Shown here: one piece after another, positions 29,405 through 37,769 of the stretch
Numbering within the stretch: the first letter of the stretch is position 1
How the letters are laid out: every line of letters begins with the position of its first letter
Notes under the pieces: generated by a model
Database searches by the model: none
The model's input: only the letters and a program-made list of their open reading frames with translations
What the model was told of the DNA's origin: nothing
Source of the DNA: Butyrivibrio sp. VCB2006
GTDB lineage: Bacteria > Bacillota > Clostridia > Lachnospirales > Lachnospiraceae
Direction of reading: 5' to 3'
Length of the DNA: 64,000 nucleotides
Assembly (NCBI RefSeq): GCF_000420945.1
Contig: NZ_ATVX01000006.1
Span: 186,001 to 250,000, forward strand
Translations under genes and position numbers: made by a program

Positions 29405-29433
29405 TTTATAGCATTATAAATAATCAATGTCAA
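29405..29433 (-). promoter_or_regulatory. Sigma-A promoter of gltX
   Basis: On the minus strand TTGACA (29428-29433), a 17-nt spacer and TATAAA (29405-29410), preceded by TG-C, form a near-consensus vegetative promoter. Predicted transcription starts around 29398, about 108 nt before the gltX ATG. Confidence 0.8.
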
Positions 29434-29491
29434 AGTAATATTTCATATAGATTTGCGCAACTAAAAGCTCTATGTTAAAACACAATTTTAA

Positions 29492-29929
29492 TCAGTTTTT
29501 ACCAGTGGAACCAAAGCCGCCGCGGTCAGCGCCTTCTAAATGTTCACATTCCTCAAAATCGATATGTGGCTGGTTCTCCATAATTCGGAACTGACAGATG
29601 CGGTCATTAAAAGAAATATGTGTATCACGCATAGCAATTACCGGCATAAACCACTGATCATTATCTCCGCAATATGAATGATCGATGATTCCCATACTGT
29701 TAGCCTGAATAACGCCAAAATTCTTGAAGGTTGAGCTTCTTGGAACAACATGTGCTTCATAACCCTCAGGAATTTCCATTGCTATTCCGAGAGGAACAAG
29801 CTTAAATTCCCCCTGCTTAAGATCTATATCTTCTGCGCTTCTAAGATCAATCCAGTCGGACTTGCCGTCAATATACTGGAGTTTTTCGATTTTGTCATTG
29901 AAATATTTGATTTTAACAGTCTTATTCAT
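29492..29929 (-). CDS. dut: dUTP diphosphatase
   Basis: Trimeric dUTPase hydrolysing dUTP to dUMP and pyrophosphate, keeping uracil out of DNA and feeding thymidylate synthesis. Family motifs are readable: [11 protein letters not shown] (motif 1), [11 protein letters not shown] (2), [18 protein letters not shown] (3), RICQFRIM (4) and the glycine-rich C-terminal arm [10 protein letters not shown] (5). The length from the ATG at 29927-29929 is 145. A TTG 9 nt upstream is in frame but lies within the Shine-Dalgarno stretch GGAAGTTGGAAG. It is a separate gene from gltX. Confidence 0.95.
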   Translation of the reverse strand: MNKTVKIKYFNDKIEKLQYIDGKSDWIDLRSAEDIDLKQGEFKLVPLGIAMEIPEGYEAHVVPRSSTFKNFGVIQANSMGIIDHSYCGDNDQWFMPVIAMRDTHISFNDRICQFRIMENQPHIDFEECEHLEGADRGGFGSTGKN

Positions 29930-30017
29930 ATCTTCCAACTTCCTAATATATTTTGTTCATAATATCATAATTTCACCAAGTATTATTATAACTTCCTGGT
30001 ATAAAAAATCCATGAGA

Positions 30018-30060
30018 AAAATTAAAAATGGAAGCATCATTATCACGGTGCCTCCATTTT
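30018..30060 (-). terminator. Terminator after the W/D/S-rich membrane protein gene
   Basis: A 14-bp stem (AAAATGGAGGCACC with AATGCTTCCATTTT-type partner, two G-U pairs) with an 8-nt loop and TTTTTAATTTTT on the minus strand. It lies about 40 nt past the stop of the gene at 30097-30795. Confidence 0.8.
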
Positions 30061-30096
30061 ATTCTTATTCATATTGTTAAGTTATTTTGAAAATAA

Positions 30097-30795
30097 TTAC
30101 CAATCTGAATCCCAGTCTGTGTAGCCAGAATCCCAGTCATCACTACTCCAGCCTGAATCCCAGTCATTATCCCAGCCACTACTACGGCTGTTATTATAAT
30201 TATAGTCGTCATAATTCCAGCTACTATGATTATTGTAATTATAAGAGTTATAGGAATTATACCTTGAACCTCCACTGCTTCTTTTTGAGGCATTTGTGCT
30301 GTTATAGAACAAATTAAAGGCAATAAGTATAATCGCAATTGCTACAAACAAAGTAAATGCATTAAAACCTGCAGAACTTCTTGAGCTGCCACTATAATTA
30401 CAATAGTCATTATAATCGGACTTACCCTTTGATCTCATACTGTTTTCATAGGCATCAAGTCTGTCAAAATTTGAACGACTACTATCGATATCAGATTTGC
30501 TAAGGTTAAAATGATATATCTGATTACCAACTTCCTCTAGCAAGCGCTGATAAAGTTCGTTTACAGCATATGCTTCATCGTATCCCTTGTACCTTATTGC
30601 CCTCGCTCCATTTGCCTTATTCTTATAAACAACAAATTCTCCGGTTTCCTCGTCTTTATAAATACCAAAAGCTTTGGCGCACTGATAATTAACACCGATA
30701 TAAAATCTTGTCTTACTTGCTGTGTAACCATTCTTATTACAATAATCTTTTAGTTCCTCAATTGTCCTTGGAGTACCTGTTGTATAATCTGCCAC
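30097..30795 (-). CDS. Single-pass membrane protein with W/D/S/N/Y-rich tail, unknown function
   Basis: Not assigned to a family. The 232 residues have three parts. A folded N-terminal domain (about 8-93) contains TIEELKDYC, RFYIGVNYQCAKAFGIYKDEETG and FVVYKNKANGARAIRYKG. One membrane helix spans about 144-164. A low-complexity C-terminus (about 166-232) is built almost only of S, N, Y, D, W, G and R, ending in repeated SGWD/DWDS units. The tail resembles prion-like or aromatic 'sticker' sequences. Translation starts at GTG (30793-30795), 9 nt after GGGAGG. The gene stands alone with a terminator downstream; no partner is evident. Confidence 0.75.
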   Translation of the reverse strand: MADYTTGTPRTIEELKDYCNKNGYTASKTRFYIGVNYQCAKAFGIYKDEETGEFVVYKNKANGARAIRYKGYDEAYAVNELYQRLLEEVGNQIYHFNLSKSDIDSSRSNFDRLDAYENSMRSKGKSDYNDYCNYSGSSRSSAGFNAFTLFVAIAIILIAFNLFYNSTNASKRSSGGSRYNSYNSYNYNNHSSWNYDDYNYNNSRSSGWDNDWDSGWSSDDWDSGYTDWDSDW

Positions 30796-30976
30796 TAATT
30801 TTTCCTCCCTCTTTAGCGACTCTGTCTAATATACAACTGGAACGATCATTTTGTCTCACTTACTTCATCTTTTTCTTCATCACATGTCATTATTTATTTA
30901 ATAAGATGTAAAAGTAAAATGATATTCGTAAATAATGTAATTTGCGAAGTACAAATAAAGATAATATAAAATGTAA

Positions 30977-31009
30977 TACCGGCCACCGCGAAGCTCGCAA
31001 TGACCGGTA
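30977..31009 (-). terminator. Probable terminator after the GH5 cellulase gene
   Basis: A GC-rich stem-loop (TACCGG outer stem, internal GCGA/TCGC stem) located 23 nt past the GH5 stop. The downstream T-content on the minus strand is modest, so it may act as a 3' stabiliser as well as a terminator. Confidence 0.55.
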
Positions 31010-31031
31010 CTATGTGTATGAAGAAATGAAA

Positions 31032-32882
31032 TTATCTGTAATAAGCTGTTACTGTTTCGCCATTTGATCCAAGAGGGATTTCATGGTCGAGACCAACAAA
31101 CTTTCCTGTTTTTGAATCAGACCAAAGAGTCTTCTTCATCATGTTATACTTAGCTGCATCCCATGTAGCCCAGTCGCCTTCAAGAAGTCCGCCTGTATCT
31201 CCCGAGTTAGGATTGATGCACCAGAAAGTATGATTGATTTTGTTCTTAGCAATGAAATTAGCCATGATATTGAGGTACTTCTCATTGCTGCCGCCATCCA
31301 TAAAGCCGCCCCACTCACCAATAAGAATAGGAGCGATATTCTGATCCTGAAGATAGAACCAGTTGTCATACCAAACATCGTCAAGAAGAGTCTTCTCAGA
31401 GAAGTCCTTCTTGAACCATGACTGCTCATATACAAGTGGGCCGTAGTCATGAGGTGAATATACAAGCTGGCTCTGGTATGAACCAAGATCTACGGGAAGG
31501 TCACCTGCAAGACGAAGGTTTCCGCCCCACCAGTCACCATAGTACTTAAGCTGATCTTCTGTTGCATTAGGATCCTGTGTGCCTGAGTTGTAGTCATAAC
31601 CAGGTCTTGGAGTTTCCTCGATACCTTCTACCATGATAAGAAGGTTAGGATTAACATCCAGGATTGCCTTACCGCAACGGCTTGCACCGTATCTCCAGTT
31701 ATTTTCATCTATGGAATCATCCCACTTTGCTGAAACTGCTTCTGCCTGAGAGAATTTGCCGTGAGGCTCGTTCTTAAGGTCGCAGGCAATGATTGTATCA
31801 TCGTTCTTGTACTCAGATACAAACCATGTCCATCCTTCGATCCAATCTTCAGTAGTAAAGCCTTTAGGGCCATACCAAACATTGTAGTTATGTCCTGAGT
31901 TATTAGCATCTGCACTGTGGCAATCTACCATAACCTTGATACCATTCTCTTTGCAAAGAGCAAGGAAAACATCGAATATTTCTCTTGAGCCCATGTCAGA
32001 ACCGTCAGCTCTCTTAAGCTCTGGATTAGCATAAGTATTTACATTAACCTTAACGTTCTTGCCGGACTTCCACTCAAATAAAAGCTCTGTAGAAATAGGA
32101 ACACGAACAAGGTTAATACCATGGTCAGCCATGCCCTCTACAACATCTTTCATGTTAGCACTCCAAAGACCATGGAATACTCTCTCAGAGCAGTTAAATC
32201 CAAACCAGTTTGCACCTGTAAGGTAAACCTCATGTCCATACTTATCATAGATTCTTCCGCCCTTAGCATGAAGCCAGTCGTCGCCCTGGACAGCATCACC
32301 GGTCTCTCCTGTATAAGGCTCAGGAGCTGGTGTTGGTGTTGGGTCTGGTTCAGGAGTTGGAGTTGGCTCTGGCTCCGGTGTAGGAGTTGGTGTCGGTGTT
32401 GGGTCTGGCTCAGGTTCCGGTGTTGGTGTTGGCTCCGGCTCTACCTGCTGACCACCTGAAATTTCACCGTTTGCAAGTATTTCAACCTTTGTTCCGACAT
32501 GACTTGAACCCTGAACACCAAATTCAACAGCCTGTCCTGCTTCTATAGTTTTATTCCAATCCATAGGAGTAATCTCGTAATAGTCTCCGTTTTCTACAAT
32601 CTTAACATTCCAGCTGGAATCGATTCCCACATCATTTTTATTAACCTTAAGAGCCCATGAATCAGCTCTTTTACCGGTCTCATTCTTAACTTTTATAAGT
32701 ACCTGATAACCGCTTCCCCAGTTATTGATAGTGTATTCAGTTGTTAAACCTGTAGCTACAGTGGAACTTGTATTTGCAGCTGCTGCGCCGATTGATGAAT
32801 AGTTAGTGGCACTTAAAACAAGCATAGCTGACAATATTCCTATAAGTGCTTTTTTGCAAAAAGATTTTCTTGCTTTATGCAT
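31032..32882 (-). CDS. Secreted endo-beta-1,4-glucanase, CBM2-linker-GH5
   Basis: Cleaves internal beta-1,4 bonds of cellulose outside the cell. A signal peptide spans about 1-36 (basic start, hydrophobic core, AAAAN end). A family 2 cellulose-binding module (about 46-142) carries W54, W75, W90 and W108 as candidate surface aromatics. A Pro/Thr/Glu/Asp linker (about 147-192) leads to a GH5 catalytic domain (about 200-600) with acid/base E372 in DLKNEPHG and nucleophile E523 in IGEWGG. The SPHDYGPLVYEQSWF stretch resembles subfamily GH5_1. There is no dockerin, so it is a free enzyme. It lies about 110 nt after the GH9 gene, with a hairpin between, and shares CBM2 and signal-peptide sequence with that neighbour. 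Confidence 0.93.
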   Translation of the reverse strand: MHKARKSFCKKALIGILSAMLVLSATNYSSIGAAAANTSSTVATGLTTEYTINNWGSGYQVLIKVKNETGKRADSWALKVNKNDVGIDSSWNVKIVENGDYYEITPMDWNKTIEAGQAVEFGVQGSSHVGTKVEILANGEISGGQQVEPEPTPTPEPEPDPTPTPTPTPEPEPTPTPEPDPTPTPAPEPYTGETGDAVQGDDWLHAKGGRIYDKYGHEVYLTGANWFGFNCSERVFHGLWSANMKDVVEGMADHGINLVRVPISTELLFEWKSGKNVKVNVNTYANPELKRADGSDMGSREIFDVFLALCKENGIKVMVDCHSADANNSGHNYNVWYGPKGFTTEDWIEGWTWFVSEYKNDDTIIACDLKNEPHGKFSQAEAVSAKWDDSIDENNWRYGASRCGKAILDVNPNLLIMVEGIEETPRPGYDYNSGTQDPNATEDQLKYYGDWWGGNLRLAGDLPVDLGSYQSQLVYSPHDYGPLVYEQSWFKKDFSEKTLLDDVWYDNWFYLQDQNIAPILIGEWGGFMDGGSNEKYLNIMANFIAKNKINHTFWCINPNSGDTGGLLEGDWATWDAAKYNMMKKTLWSDSKTGKFVGLDHEIPLGSNGETVTAYYR

Positions 32883-32914
32883 TAAAATATCTCCTTATTA
32901 ACATTTTCAGGGTA

Positions 32915-32960
32915 TCAGAGCCAAGGTGAAAAGATAGCACTTTCCGAGCCTTGGCTCTGA
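32915..32960 (-). other. Intercistronic stem-loop between GH9 and GH5 genes
   Basis: A perfect 12-bp inverted repeat (TCAGAGCCAAGG / CCTTGGCTCTGA) with a 22-nt loop. Neither strand has a T-run after it, so it is not a standard terminator. It lies 32 nt past the GH9 stop and 32 nt before the GH5 start. An RNA processing or 3'-stabilising role in a two-gene mRNA is an inference. Confidence 0.7.
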
Positions 32961-32992
32961 ATTATGTAGATTTAATTAACTGTTATAGCTAA

Positions 32993-35479
32993 TTATTTGC
33001 CTTCAGCAATAATTTCTACTGTATTTCCAAGGTGGCTTGAACCCTGAACACCGAACTCTGTTGAGCCGCCAGCCTCAAGAGATGCATTCCATGACATAGG
33101 TGTGATTACATAGTAATCAGCAGTCTCGTCAACATTTACGCACCAGCTTGAATCAATACCAACATCCTTCTTGCTAACCTTAAGAGTCCAAGAATTGATT
33201 CTAGAATCAGAATCGTTCTTAACCTTTATGAGAACCTGATAGCCACTGCCCCAGTTATTGAGTGTGTACTCAGCTGTAACCTCACCTGATGGTGTAGGAT
33301 CAACGATTACGATTGGATCTGGGTCTACCGGATCTGGATCTACAGGTGTTGGATCTGGATCAACTGGAGTTGGATCTGGATCAACCGGATCTGGATCTAC
33401 AGGTGTTGGGTCTGGATCAACTGGTGTAGGATCTGGATCTACAGGATCTGGATCTACGACAACTACTGGATCTGGAATTACAACAGGCTCAGGAGCATAG
33501 CCTTCGCCGAGAACAAGCTTAGAACCTTCAAAGAGCTGCATTCCGTCAGGAGTAGTCATTTGATTATTGCTTGTGCCGCCAAGTCCCTTTACGCAAGGGC
33601 TATTAGAATAATCCCACTTACCAGGAGCTGTGAATCTGAGCTGAAGCTCGCACTTGCACTCGCTCTGTCCGCCTGGATAGATCTGAGCGCCTGTAAGGTC
33701 AACATCTACATAGTAGATACCAGCCTGATCAGATTCCTTGAAGTCAGAAATTCTAACCTTGTGTTGCATGTATGTTGTAGAAACAGTCATGTCTGAAGCC
33801 TTGTAGCCCTGTGCGATAACGTCGCTAAGGTCAAAGAACAGACGAAGTGTAAGGTTGTCTGAAAGTCTTGCTGGCCAAGCTGTATGGTTCTCGATAACAG
33901 CCTTGATCTCTACAAAGTTAATCTTATTGTTCTTATCCTGAGCATTGATGCCAGCCTTAAGAACGAATTCGCCTCCATCAGTCTGCTCAATAGCAGTTGG
34001 AGTTGCTACAGCGCCGTAACCATTCTTCTCATAGAGATATGCACATGCGCCTGTGAAGCCTGCATTATAATCGCAAGCAACTTCGTTAGCGATATAATCG
34101 CTACGATCGTCAACGTAACTGTCGTTAGCACCACTTGGTCCACCTACAACAGCACCGACAAGTGTATGTCTTGATGTCTTAGGCTCAGCATTGAGGTTGT
34201 TTGACCAGCAACCATGAGCTGCTCTGTGGTGAGGATTCTTAGGTGACTGTGAGTTGTAACCAACCATGAAGTTCTGTCCTGAACTTCCAAGTGTGTAGTT
34301 AACAGTTCTCTCGATGTAAGCATTAGCATCAGCAATGTGCTGGCTGTCAGCCTTATCAAGTCCTACATAGATTGCATCTATGAAAGCCTGGTTGTTAGCA
34401 TAACGAACTGATCCCCACTGGCTGAGGAATGAAAGTCCGCCAGGGCTGATTGTAATAGGATTTGATCCAGCAAGCTTACCATTCCAGCAATCGATACTGT
34501 TCTCGATAGCTGTATAGTACTTATCCTTACCTGTAAGTTCTGCAAGAAGAAGGCAAGCGCCCATGTGAGTGTCATCCCATGACATTGTCCATGAGTAAGC
34601 CATCTCTGTGCCACCCTGGAACTCTGTACCAAAGTTCTCAGCATACTGCTCAGCCTTTGTAAGGTAAGTCTTGTCACCTGTAGCCTTGTAAAGCCAGCAG
34701 CCTGCAAGTGTAAGCTCATCATAGAATCCACTGTAAGATGTATAGAATCCGCTAGCAGCTGTATAACCAGCATCACTCTTAGCTCTTTCAGCCATTCCAA
34801 AAAGAGTCTTTGCATGTGCTAAATATGTAGCACTTAATGAAGGATTAGAGTTTTTGAATACAAGAGAAGCAACTGCAAGAGAAGCTGCAGCTTCACCAGT
34901 AACACATGAACCACCATTTGCAGAAGTATCATCAACCTTGTATGAAGGTCTGTCCATCTTGAGCTCAACAAGCTCAGGAGCGCCCCAGAAGCCATGATCT
35001 TTTCCACCATCACCTACCTGATAGTAGTAAGTTCTTGAATCAGGGTTACACTTTACAAAATAGTCATTAGCCCACTTAATATCGTGAAGCATCCACTTTT
35101 CCTGGCCAGACTGAGTATATGCCTTAGGATTGTTAAGATATGACCATCCAAGGATCATAGATGAATAAGCCATAGGCAGATTAAACTTAACGTTATCACC
35201 TGCGTCGTACCATCCACCTGTAAGATCAAGACCATTATCCTGACCATCGTTCAATCCGGAATCTGCTCTCCAGTTAGTTCTAGATAAGGTTTCCTCTGAA
35301 AGCTTACCTGATTCCTGAAGCTGATAGAATAACAATGATTTTGCCAGCGCATCCCCATAATTGTAATTGCCTGCAGCCTCTACCTTAAGTGATGGAAAGC
35401 TAAGTCCACCTACTACCATAAAAGCTGACAGAGAACACACCAATGCTTTTTTGCAAAAAGCTTTTGTGACTTTATGCAT
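32993..35479 (-). CDS. Secreted processive-type endoglucanase, GH9-CBM3c-linker-CBM2
   Basis: Inverting cellulase secreted to degrade cellulose. Numbered from the ATG at 35477-35479: signal peptide about 1-36; GH9 domain about 40-480 with the catalytic-base motif WYDAGD (D92, D95), HHRAAHG, and catalytic acid E466 in [11 protein letters not shown]; a CBM3c-like module about 490-645 ([23 protein letters not shown]); an Asp-Pro-Thr-Val repeat linker about 670-725; and a C-terminal CBM2 about 735-828. GH9 fused to CBM3c is the layout of processive endoglucanases. I start at the ATG matching the neighbour's MHK..FCKKAL start; an earlier in-frame ATG lies before the Shine-Dalgarno sequence AAGGAGGG. 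It is the first gene of a GH9-GH5 pair. Confidence 0.93.
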   Translation of the reverse strand: MHKVTKAFCKKALVCSLSAFMVVGGLSFPSLKVEAAGNYNYGDALAKSLLFYQLQESGKLSEETLSRTNWRADSGLNDGQDNGLDLTGGWYDAGDNVKFNLPMAYSSMILGWSYLNNPKAYTQSGQEKWMLHDIKWANDYFVKCNPDSRTYYYQVGDGGKDHGFWGAPELVELKMDRPSYKVDDTSANGGSCVTGEAAASLAVASLVFKNSNPSLSATYLAHAKTLFGMAERAKSDAGYTAASGFYTSYSGFYDELTLAGCWLYKATGDKTYLTKAEQYAENFGTEFQGGTEMAYSWTMSWDDTHMGACLLLAELTGKDKYYTAIENSIDCWNGKLAGSNPITISPGGLSFLSQWGSVRYANNQAFIDAIYVGLDKADSQHIADANAYIERTVNYTLGSSGQNFMVGYNSQSPKNPHHRAAHGCWSNNLNAEPKTSRHTLVGAVVGGPSGANDSYVDDRSDYIANEVACDYNAGFTGACAYLYEKNGYGAVATPTAIEQTDGGEFVLKAGINAQDKNNKINFVEIKAVIENHTAWPARLSDNLTLRLFFDLSDVIAQGYKASDMTVSTTYMQHKVRISDFKESDQAGIYYVDVDLTGAQIYPGGQSECKCELQLRFTAPGKWDYSNSPCVKGLGGTSNNQMTTPDGMQLFEGSKLVLGEGYAPEPVVIPDPVVVVDPDPVDPDPTPVDPDPTPVDPDPVDPDPTPVDPDPTPVDPDPVDPDPIVIVDPTPSGEVTAEYTLNNWGSGYQVLIKVKNDSDSRINSWTLKVSKKDVGIDSSWCVNVDETADYYVITPMSWNASLEAGGSTEFGVQGSSHLGNTVEIIAEGK
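33301..33475 (-). repeat. Tandem-repeat DNA encoding the GH9 linker
   Basis: Short units encoding DPDP, DPTPV and VDPDP are repeated about twelve times, with two near-identical longer blocks. It is coding sequence of the linker between CBM3c and CBM2. Copy number is likely to vary between strains through slippage. Confidence 0.85.
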
Positions 35480-35808
35480 AAAACACATTCCCTCCTTATA
35501 CATTATTGTCTGATAATTATTTAAACGATATCTGCGCGCTAGATATCATCAAAATACAAATTTAGTTTCCAACAAGCCGCTTGAATACTGTGTCTGAAAT
35601 CCTGACTACAATTACTAGTTTTCTGAATTCTTTAAAGATTTTACTCAAAAATGAAAACACTTACATAAATTGTCAGTAAATTCAATATTTATATTAACTT
35701 AATCGTTTACGTCTGTAAATGTTTTTTAAGAAATTTTTAATTGTATTTTTATTTTTGTTACATTTTACTTAACATTTGAAAATCCGTTAAGTTGTATTCA
35801 TAGTTAAC
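35480..35808. other. AT-rich leader/promoter region of the cellulase genes
   Basis: About 330 nt without a credible gene, very AT-rich. It holds the GH9 Shine-Dalgarno sequence (AAGGAGGG), a cre-like or LacI-type site with adjoining hairpin (35520-35547), and a second AAACGAT core on the minus strand near 35700. No clear -35/-10 pair was identified with confidence. Confidence 0.5.
35520..35547 (-). promoter_or_regulatory. Candidate cre/LacI-type site and hairpin in the GH9 leader
   Basis: TTTAAACGATATCT (35520-35533) fits most of the CcpA cre pattern TGWAANCGNTNWCA. It merges into an inverted repeat, GATATCT-GCGCGCT-AGATATC (35527-35547). The position, 41-68 nt before the GH9 ATG, suits catabolite or sugar-responsive control, but this rests on pattern similarity only. 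Confidence 0.3.
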
Positions 35809-35845
35809 GAAAAAGAAGACATCACTTTCGTAAATGATGTCTTCT
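35809..35845 (-). terminator. Terminator after the acyl-CoA synthetase gene
   Basis: A perfect 11-bp stem (AGAAGACATCA / TGATGTCTTCT) with a 10-nt loop and TTTTTC on the minus strand. It lies about 75 nt past the stop of the gene at 35921-37555 and insulates it from the cellulase genes. Confidence 0.8.
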
Positions 35846-35920
35846 AGCGATAATTTTCAATTAAGTTCTTCTGGATACAAAGAAGTTACTATATCTTATA
35901 TTTACATTTTTTTACAAATA

Positions 35921-37555
35921 TTACGCCTGGTTTTGTTTTTCTACCAGATGATCTCCGGCATACTTTTGACGAAGCTTAGGCTTATCAATTTTACCAGTAG
36001 CATTTCTGATAACATGATCAAATATTATCTTCCTAGGTCTCTTATATCTTGGCAGATCAACACAGAACGCATCCACTTCATCCTCAGTAAGAGTCATGCC
36101 CTCTTTTACCTGGATAATTGCAGCAGCAATTTCACCAAGACGTGGATCAGAAAGACCGATAACTGCGGCGTCGTGAATCTTATCATTCTTCATCAGGAAG
36201 CTCTCAATCTGAACAGGATAAAGATTCTCACCACCAGAAATAATAACGTCCTTCTTACGATCTACAAGGAAGATGAAACCATCTTCGTCCTGGCGAGCCA
36301 TATCTCCTGTAAAAAGCCATCCATCCTTAAGAATCTCATTAGTAGCTTCAGGATTCTTGTAATAGCAGACCATGACTCCGGGACCTTTTACGCAAAGCTC
36401 ACCAATTTCGCCCTGTGCAACAGGCTTGCCATCCTCATCAACAATCTTAGTCTTCCAACCATATCCCGGAACACCGATAGCTCCAACCTTATGCACATTC
36501 TCCATTCCAAGATGAACACAACCGGGGCCTGTGGATTCAGAAAGGCCATAGTTGGTGTCATACTTGTGATTAGGGAAGTATGTGAGCCAATGTCTTACAA
36601 GGCTCGGTGGAATTGGCTGAGCTCCTATATGCATAAGTCTCCACTGAGAAAGCTTATAGTCCTCTATTTTAAGTTTGCCACTATCAAGAGCAGCTAGAAT
36701 ATCCTGAGCCCAAGGCACCAGAAGCCAGACTATTGTACAATGCTCCTCTGATACTGCTCTGAATACTGCTTCAGGAGAATTTCCTTTCAAAAGAACTGCT
36801 CTGCTTCCTGTAAATAGTGAACCAAACCAGTGCATCTTGGCTCCTGTATGATACAAAGGAGGGATGCAAAGGAAACAATCTTCATGCTTGGTCTCATGGT
36901 GCATAGCTTCCATCTTGGCTGACTGCATAAGAGCTGTGTGAATATGTAAAATAGCCTTAGGAAAACCTGTTGTTCCCGATGAGAAATAAATTGCAGCATC
37001 ATCTGAATCCTCCAAAAGAACCTTTGGAGCTACAGATGAAGCATTGGATACCTGTCTGTAATAGTCATCTGCATAGGATGGGCACTGATCTCCTACATAA
37101 AAAAGAAGTGTCTCTTTTTTGATCTTCTGTGCAATATCCTCGATTCGACCGATAAACTCAGGACCATAGAATAAAACATCCGAGTCGGAAGCCTTCAAGC
37201 AATAATCAATTTCCTCAGAGGTAAATCTGAAATTAAGCGGAACTGCTACAGCTCCTGATTTAAGAATTCCAAAATATATTGGCAGCCACTCAAGACAATT
37301 CATAAGAAGTATGGCACATTTCTGGCCTTTCTTAATGCCTCTTTCCATGAGCATATTGGCTACTCTGTTAGCCTTTTCATCAAATACAGACCAGGTTATC
37401 TGACGTCTGTAATAAGCCGTTGATGTAGGCTGAATAAGCTCGTACTCCTTCCAGGTTACTCTCTGTTCCTCCCTTATTTCCGGATTGATCTCTACCAGAG
37501 CAACCTCTTCCCCATAGAGCTTACTGTTTCTTTCTAGTAAATCTGTAATCGGCAT
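35921..37555 (-). CDS. AMP-dependent acyl-CoA synthetase/ligase
   Basis: Activates a carboxylic acid as acyl-AMP and transfers it to CoA; the acid is not known. The 544 residues show the ANL motifs: YFSSGTTGFPKAILH (P-loop, about 192-206), YGLSESTG (about 319-326), GDMARQDEDGFIFLVDRKKD (about 417-436) and the C-terminal lysine in NATGKIDKPKLR. It is closest in style to medium-chain or benzoate-type ligases. The ATG at 37553-37555 follows AGGGG by 10 nt. It is transcribed away from the iorA operon from its own promoter (37599-37627) and shares an 18-bp motif with that operon, so an aryl or branched-chain acid substrate is plausible. Confidence 0.88.
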   Translation of the reverse strand: MPITDLLERNSKLYGEEVALVEINPEIREEQRVTWKEYELIQPTSTAYYRRQITWSVFDEKANRVANMLMERGIKKGQKCAILLMNCLEWLPIYFGILKSGAVAVPLNFRFTSEEIDYCLKASDSDVLFYGPEFIGRIEDIAQKIKKETLLFYVGDQCPSYADDYYRQVSNASSVAPKVLLEDSDDAAIYFSSGTTGFPKAILHIHTALMQSAKMEAMHHETKHEDCFLCIPPLYHTGAKMHWFGSLFTGSRAVLLKGNSPEAVFRAVSEEHCTIVWLLVPWAQDILAALDSGKLKIEDYKLSQWRLMHIGAQPIPPSLVRHWLTYFPNHKYDTNYGLSESTGPGCVHLGMENVHKVGAIGVPGYGWKTKIVDEDGKPVAQGEIGELCVKGPGVMVCYYKNPEATNEILKDGWLFTGDMARQDEDGFIFLVDRKKDVIISGGENLYPVQIESFLMKNDKIHDAAVIGLSDPRLGEIAAAIIQVKEGMTLTEDEVDAFCVDLPRYKRPRKIIFDHVIRNATGKIDKPKLRQKYAGDHLVEKQNQA

Positions 37556-37577
37556 AATATGTAATCCCCTTCTTGTA

Positions 37578-37595
37578 CGCTTTAAAGTACTAAAG
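37578..37595 (-). promoter_or_regulatory. CTTTA tandem motif, copy 1 (acyl-CoA synthetase promoter)
   Basis: On the minus strand CTTTAGTACTTTAAAGCG: two CTTTA units at 8-bp spacing, then CG. It sits just downstream of the predicted -10 (37599-37604), around the expected transcription start, where a bound repressor would block initiation. It matches copies 2 and 3 at 14 of 18 positions. Confidence 0.55.
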
Positions 37596-37598
37596 TCT

Positions 37599-37627
37599 AG
37601 TATACTTGTTAAATGCTCAAAGGTCAA
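37599..37627 (-). promoter_or_regulatory. Sigma-A promoter of the acyl-CoA synthetase gene
   Basis: On the minus strand TTGACC (37622-37627), a 17-nt spacer and TATACT (37599-37604). The predicted start is about 37592, leaving a short leader to the ATG at 37555. Confidence 0.75.
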
Positions 37628-37655
37628 ACACTCTTTGCATTTTCACTTGATTTTC

Positions 37656-37683
37656 TTGGTTTTATTTATTATTCTGTTATAAG
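37656..37683 (+). promoter_or_regulatory. Putative promoter of the iorA operon
   Basis: TTGGTT (37656-37661), a 16-nt spacer and TATAAG (37678-37683). It is weaker than the divergent promoter but is followed by the CTTTA motif in the same relative position. AGGAGG lies 8 nt before the iorA ATG. Confidence 0.55.
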
Positions 37684-37689
37684 GGTTTA

Positions 37690-37725
37690 CTTTACCGCTT
37701 TAAATCGCAAACTTGTTTGTGATTT
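37690..37725 (+). promoter_or_regulatory. CTTTA tandem motif, copy 2, overlapping an inverted repeat (iorA operon)
   Basis: CTTTACCGCTTTAAATCG (37690-37707) lies just downstream of the predicted iorA -10. Its end overlaps an imperfect palindrome, AAATCGCAAAC-TT-GTTTGTGATTT (37702-37725). Seventeen of 18 bases match copy 3 near the symporter gene. It is likely an operator; the binding protein is unknown. Confidence 0.55.
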
Positions 37726-37769
37726 GCATATTTTTAAATGAAAAGAAGTTTTGGTAGGAGGTTATTTAC

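Noticed and set aside
28646..29419. 257-residue plus-strand ORF opposite gltX
   Set aside because: gltX is unmistakable on the minus strand; the antisense frame is hydrophobic and atypical and lacks a Shine-Dalgarno sequence.
33301..33475. Possible CRISPR-like repeat array
   Set aside because: The units are short, directly tandem and in frame with a protein linker; there are no unique spacers or cas genes.
33258..33500. Plus-strand ORF encoding a perfect Gly-Ser-Thr-Val repeat protein
   Set aside because: It is the antisense reading of the Asp-Pro-Thr linker repeat in the GH9 cellulase and has no ribosome site.
31032..35479. Possible cellulosome components
   Set aside because: Neither cellulase has a dockerin and there is no cohesin or scaffoldin; both use CBM2, so they are free enzymes.
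35834..36697. 287-residue plus-strand ORF opposite the acyl-CoA synthetase
   Set aside because: The minus-strand ligase has all ANL motifs, and the plus ORF starts inside a terminator hairpin.
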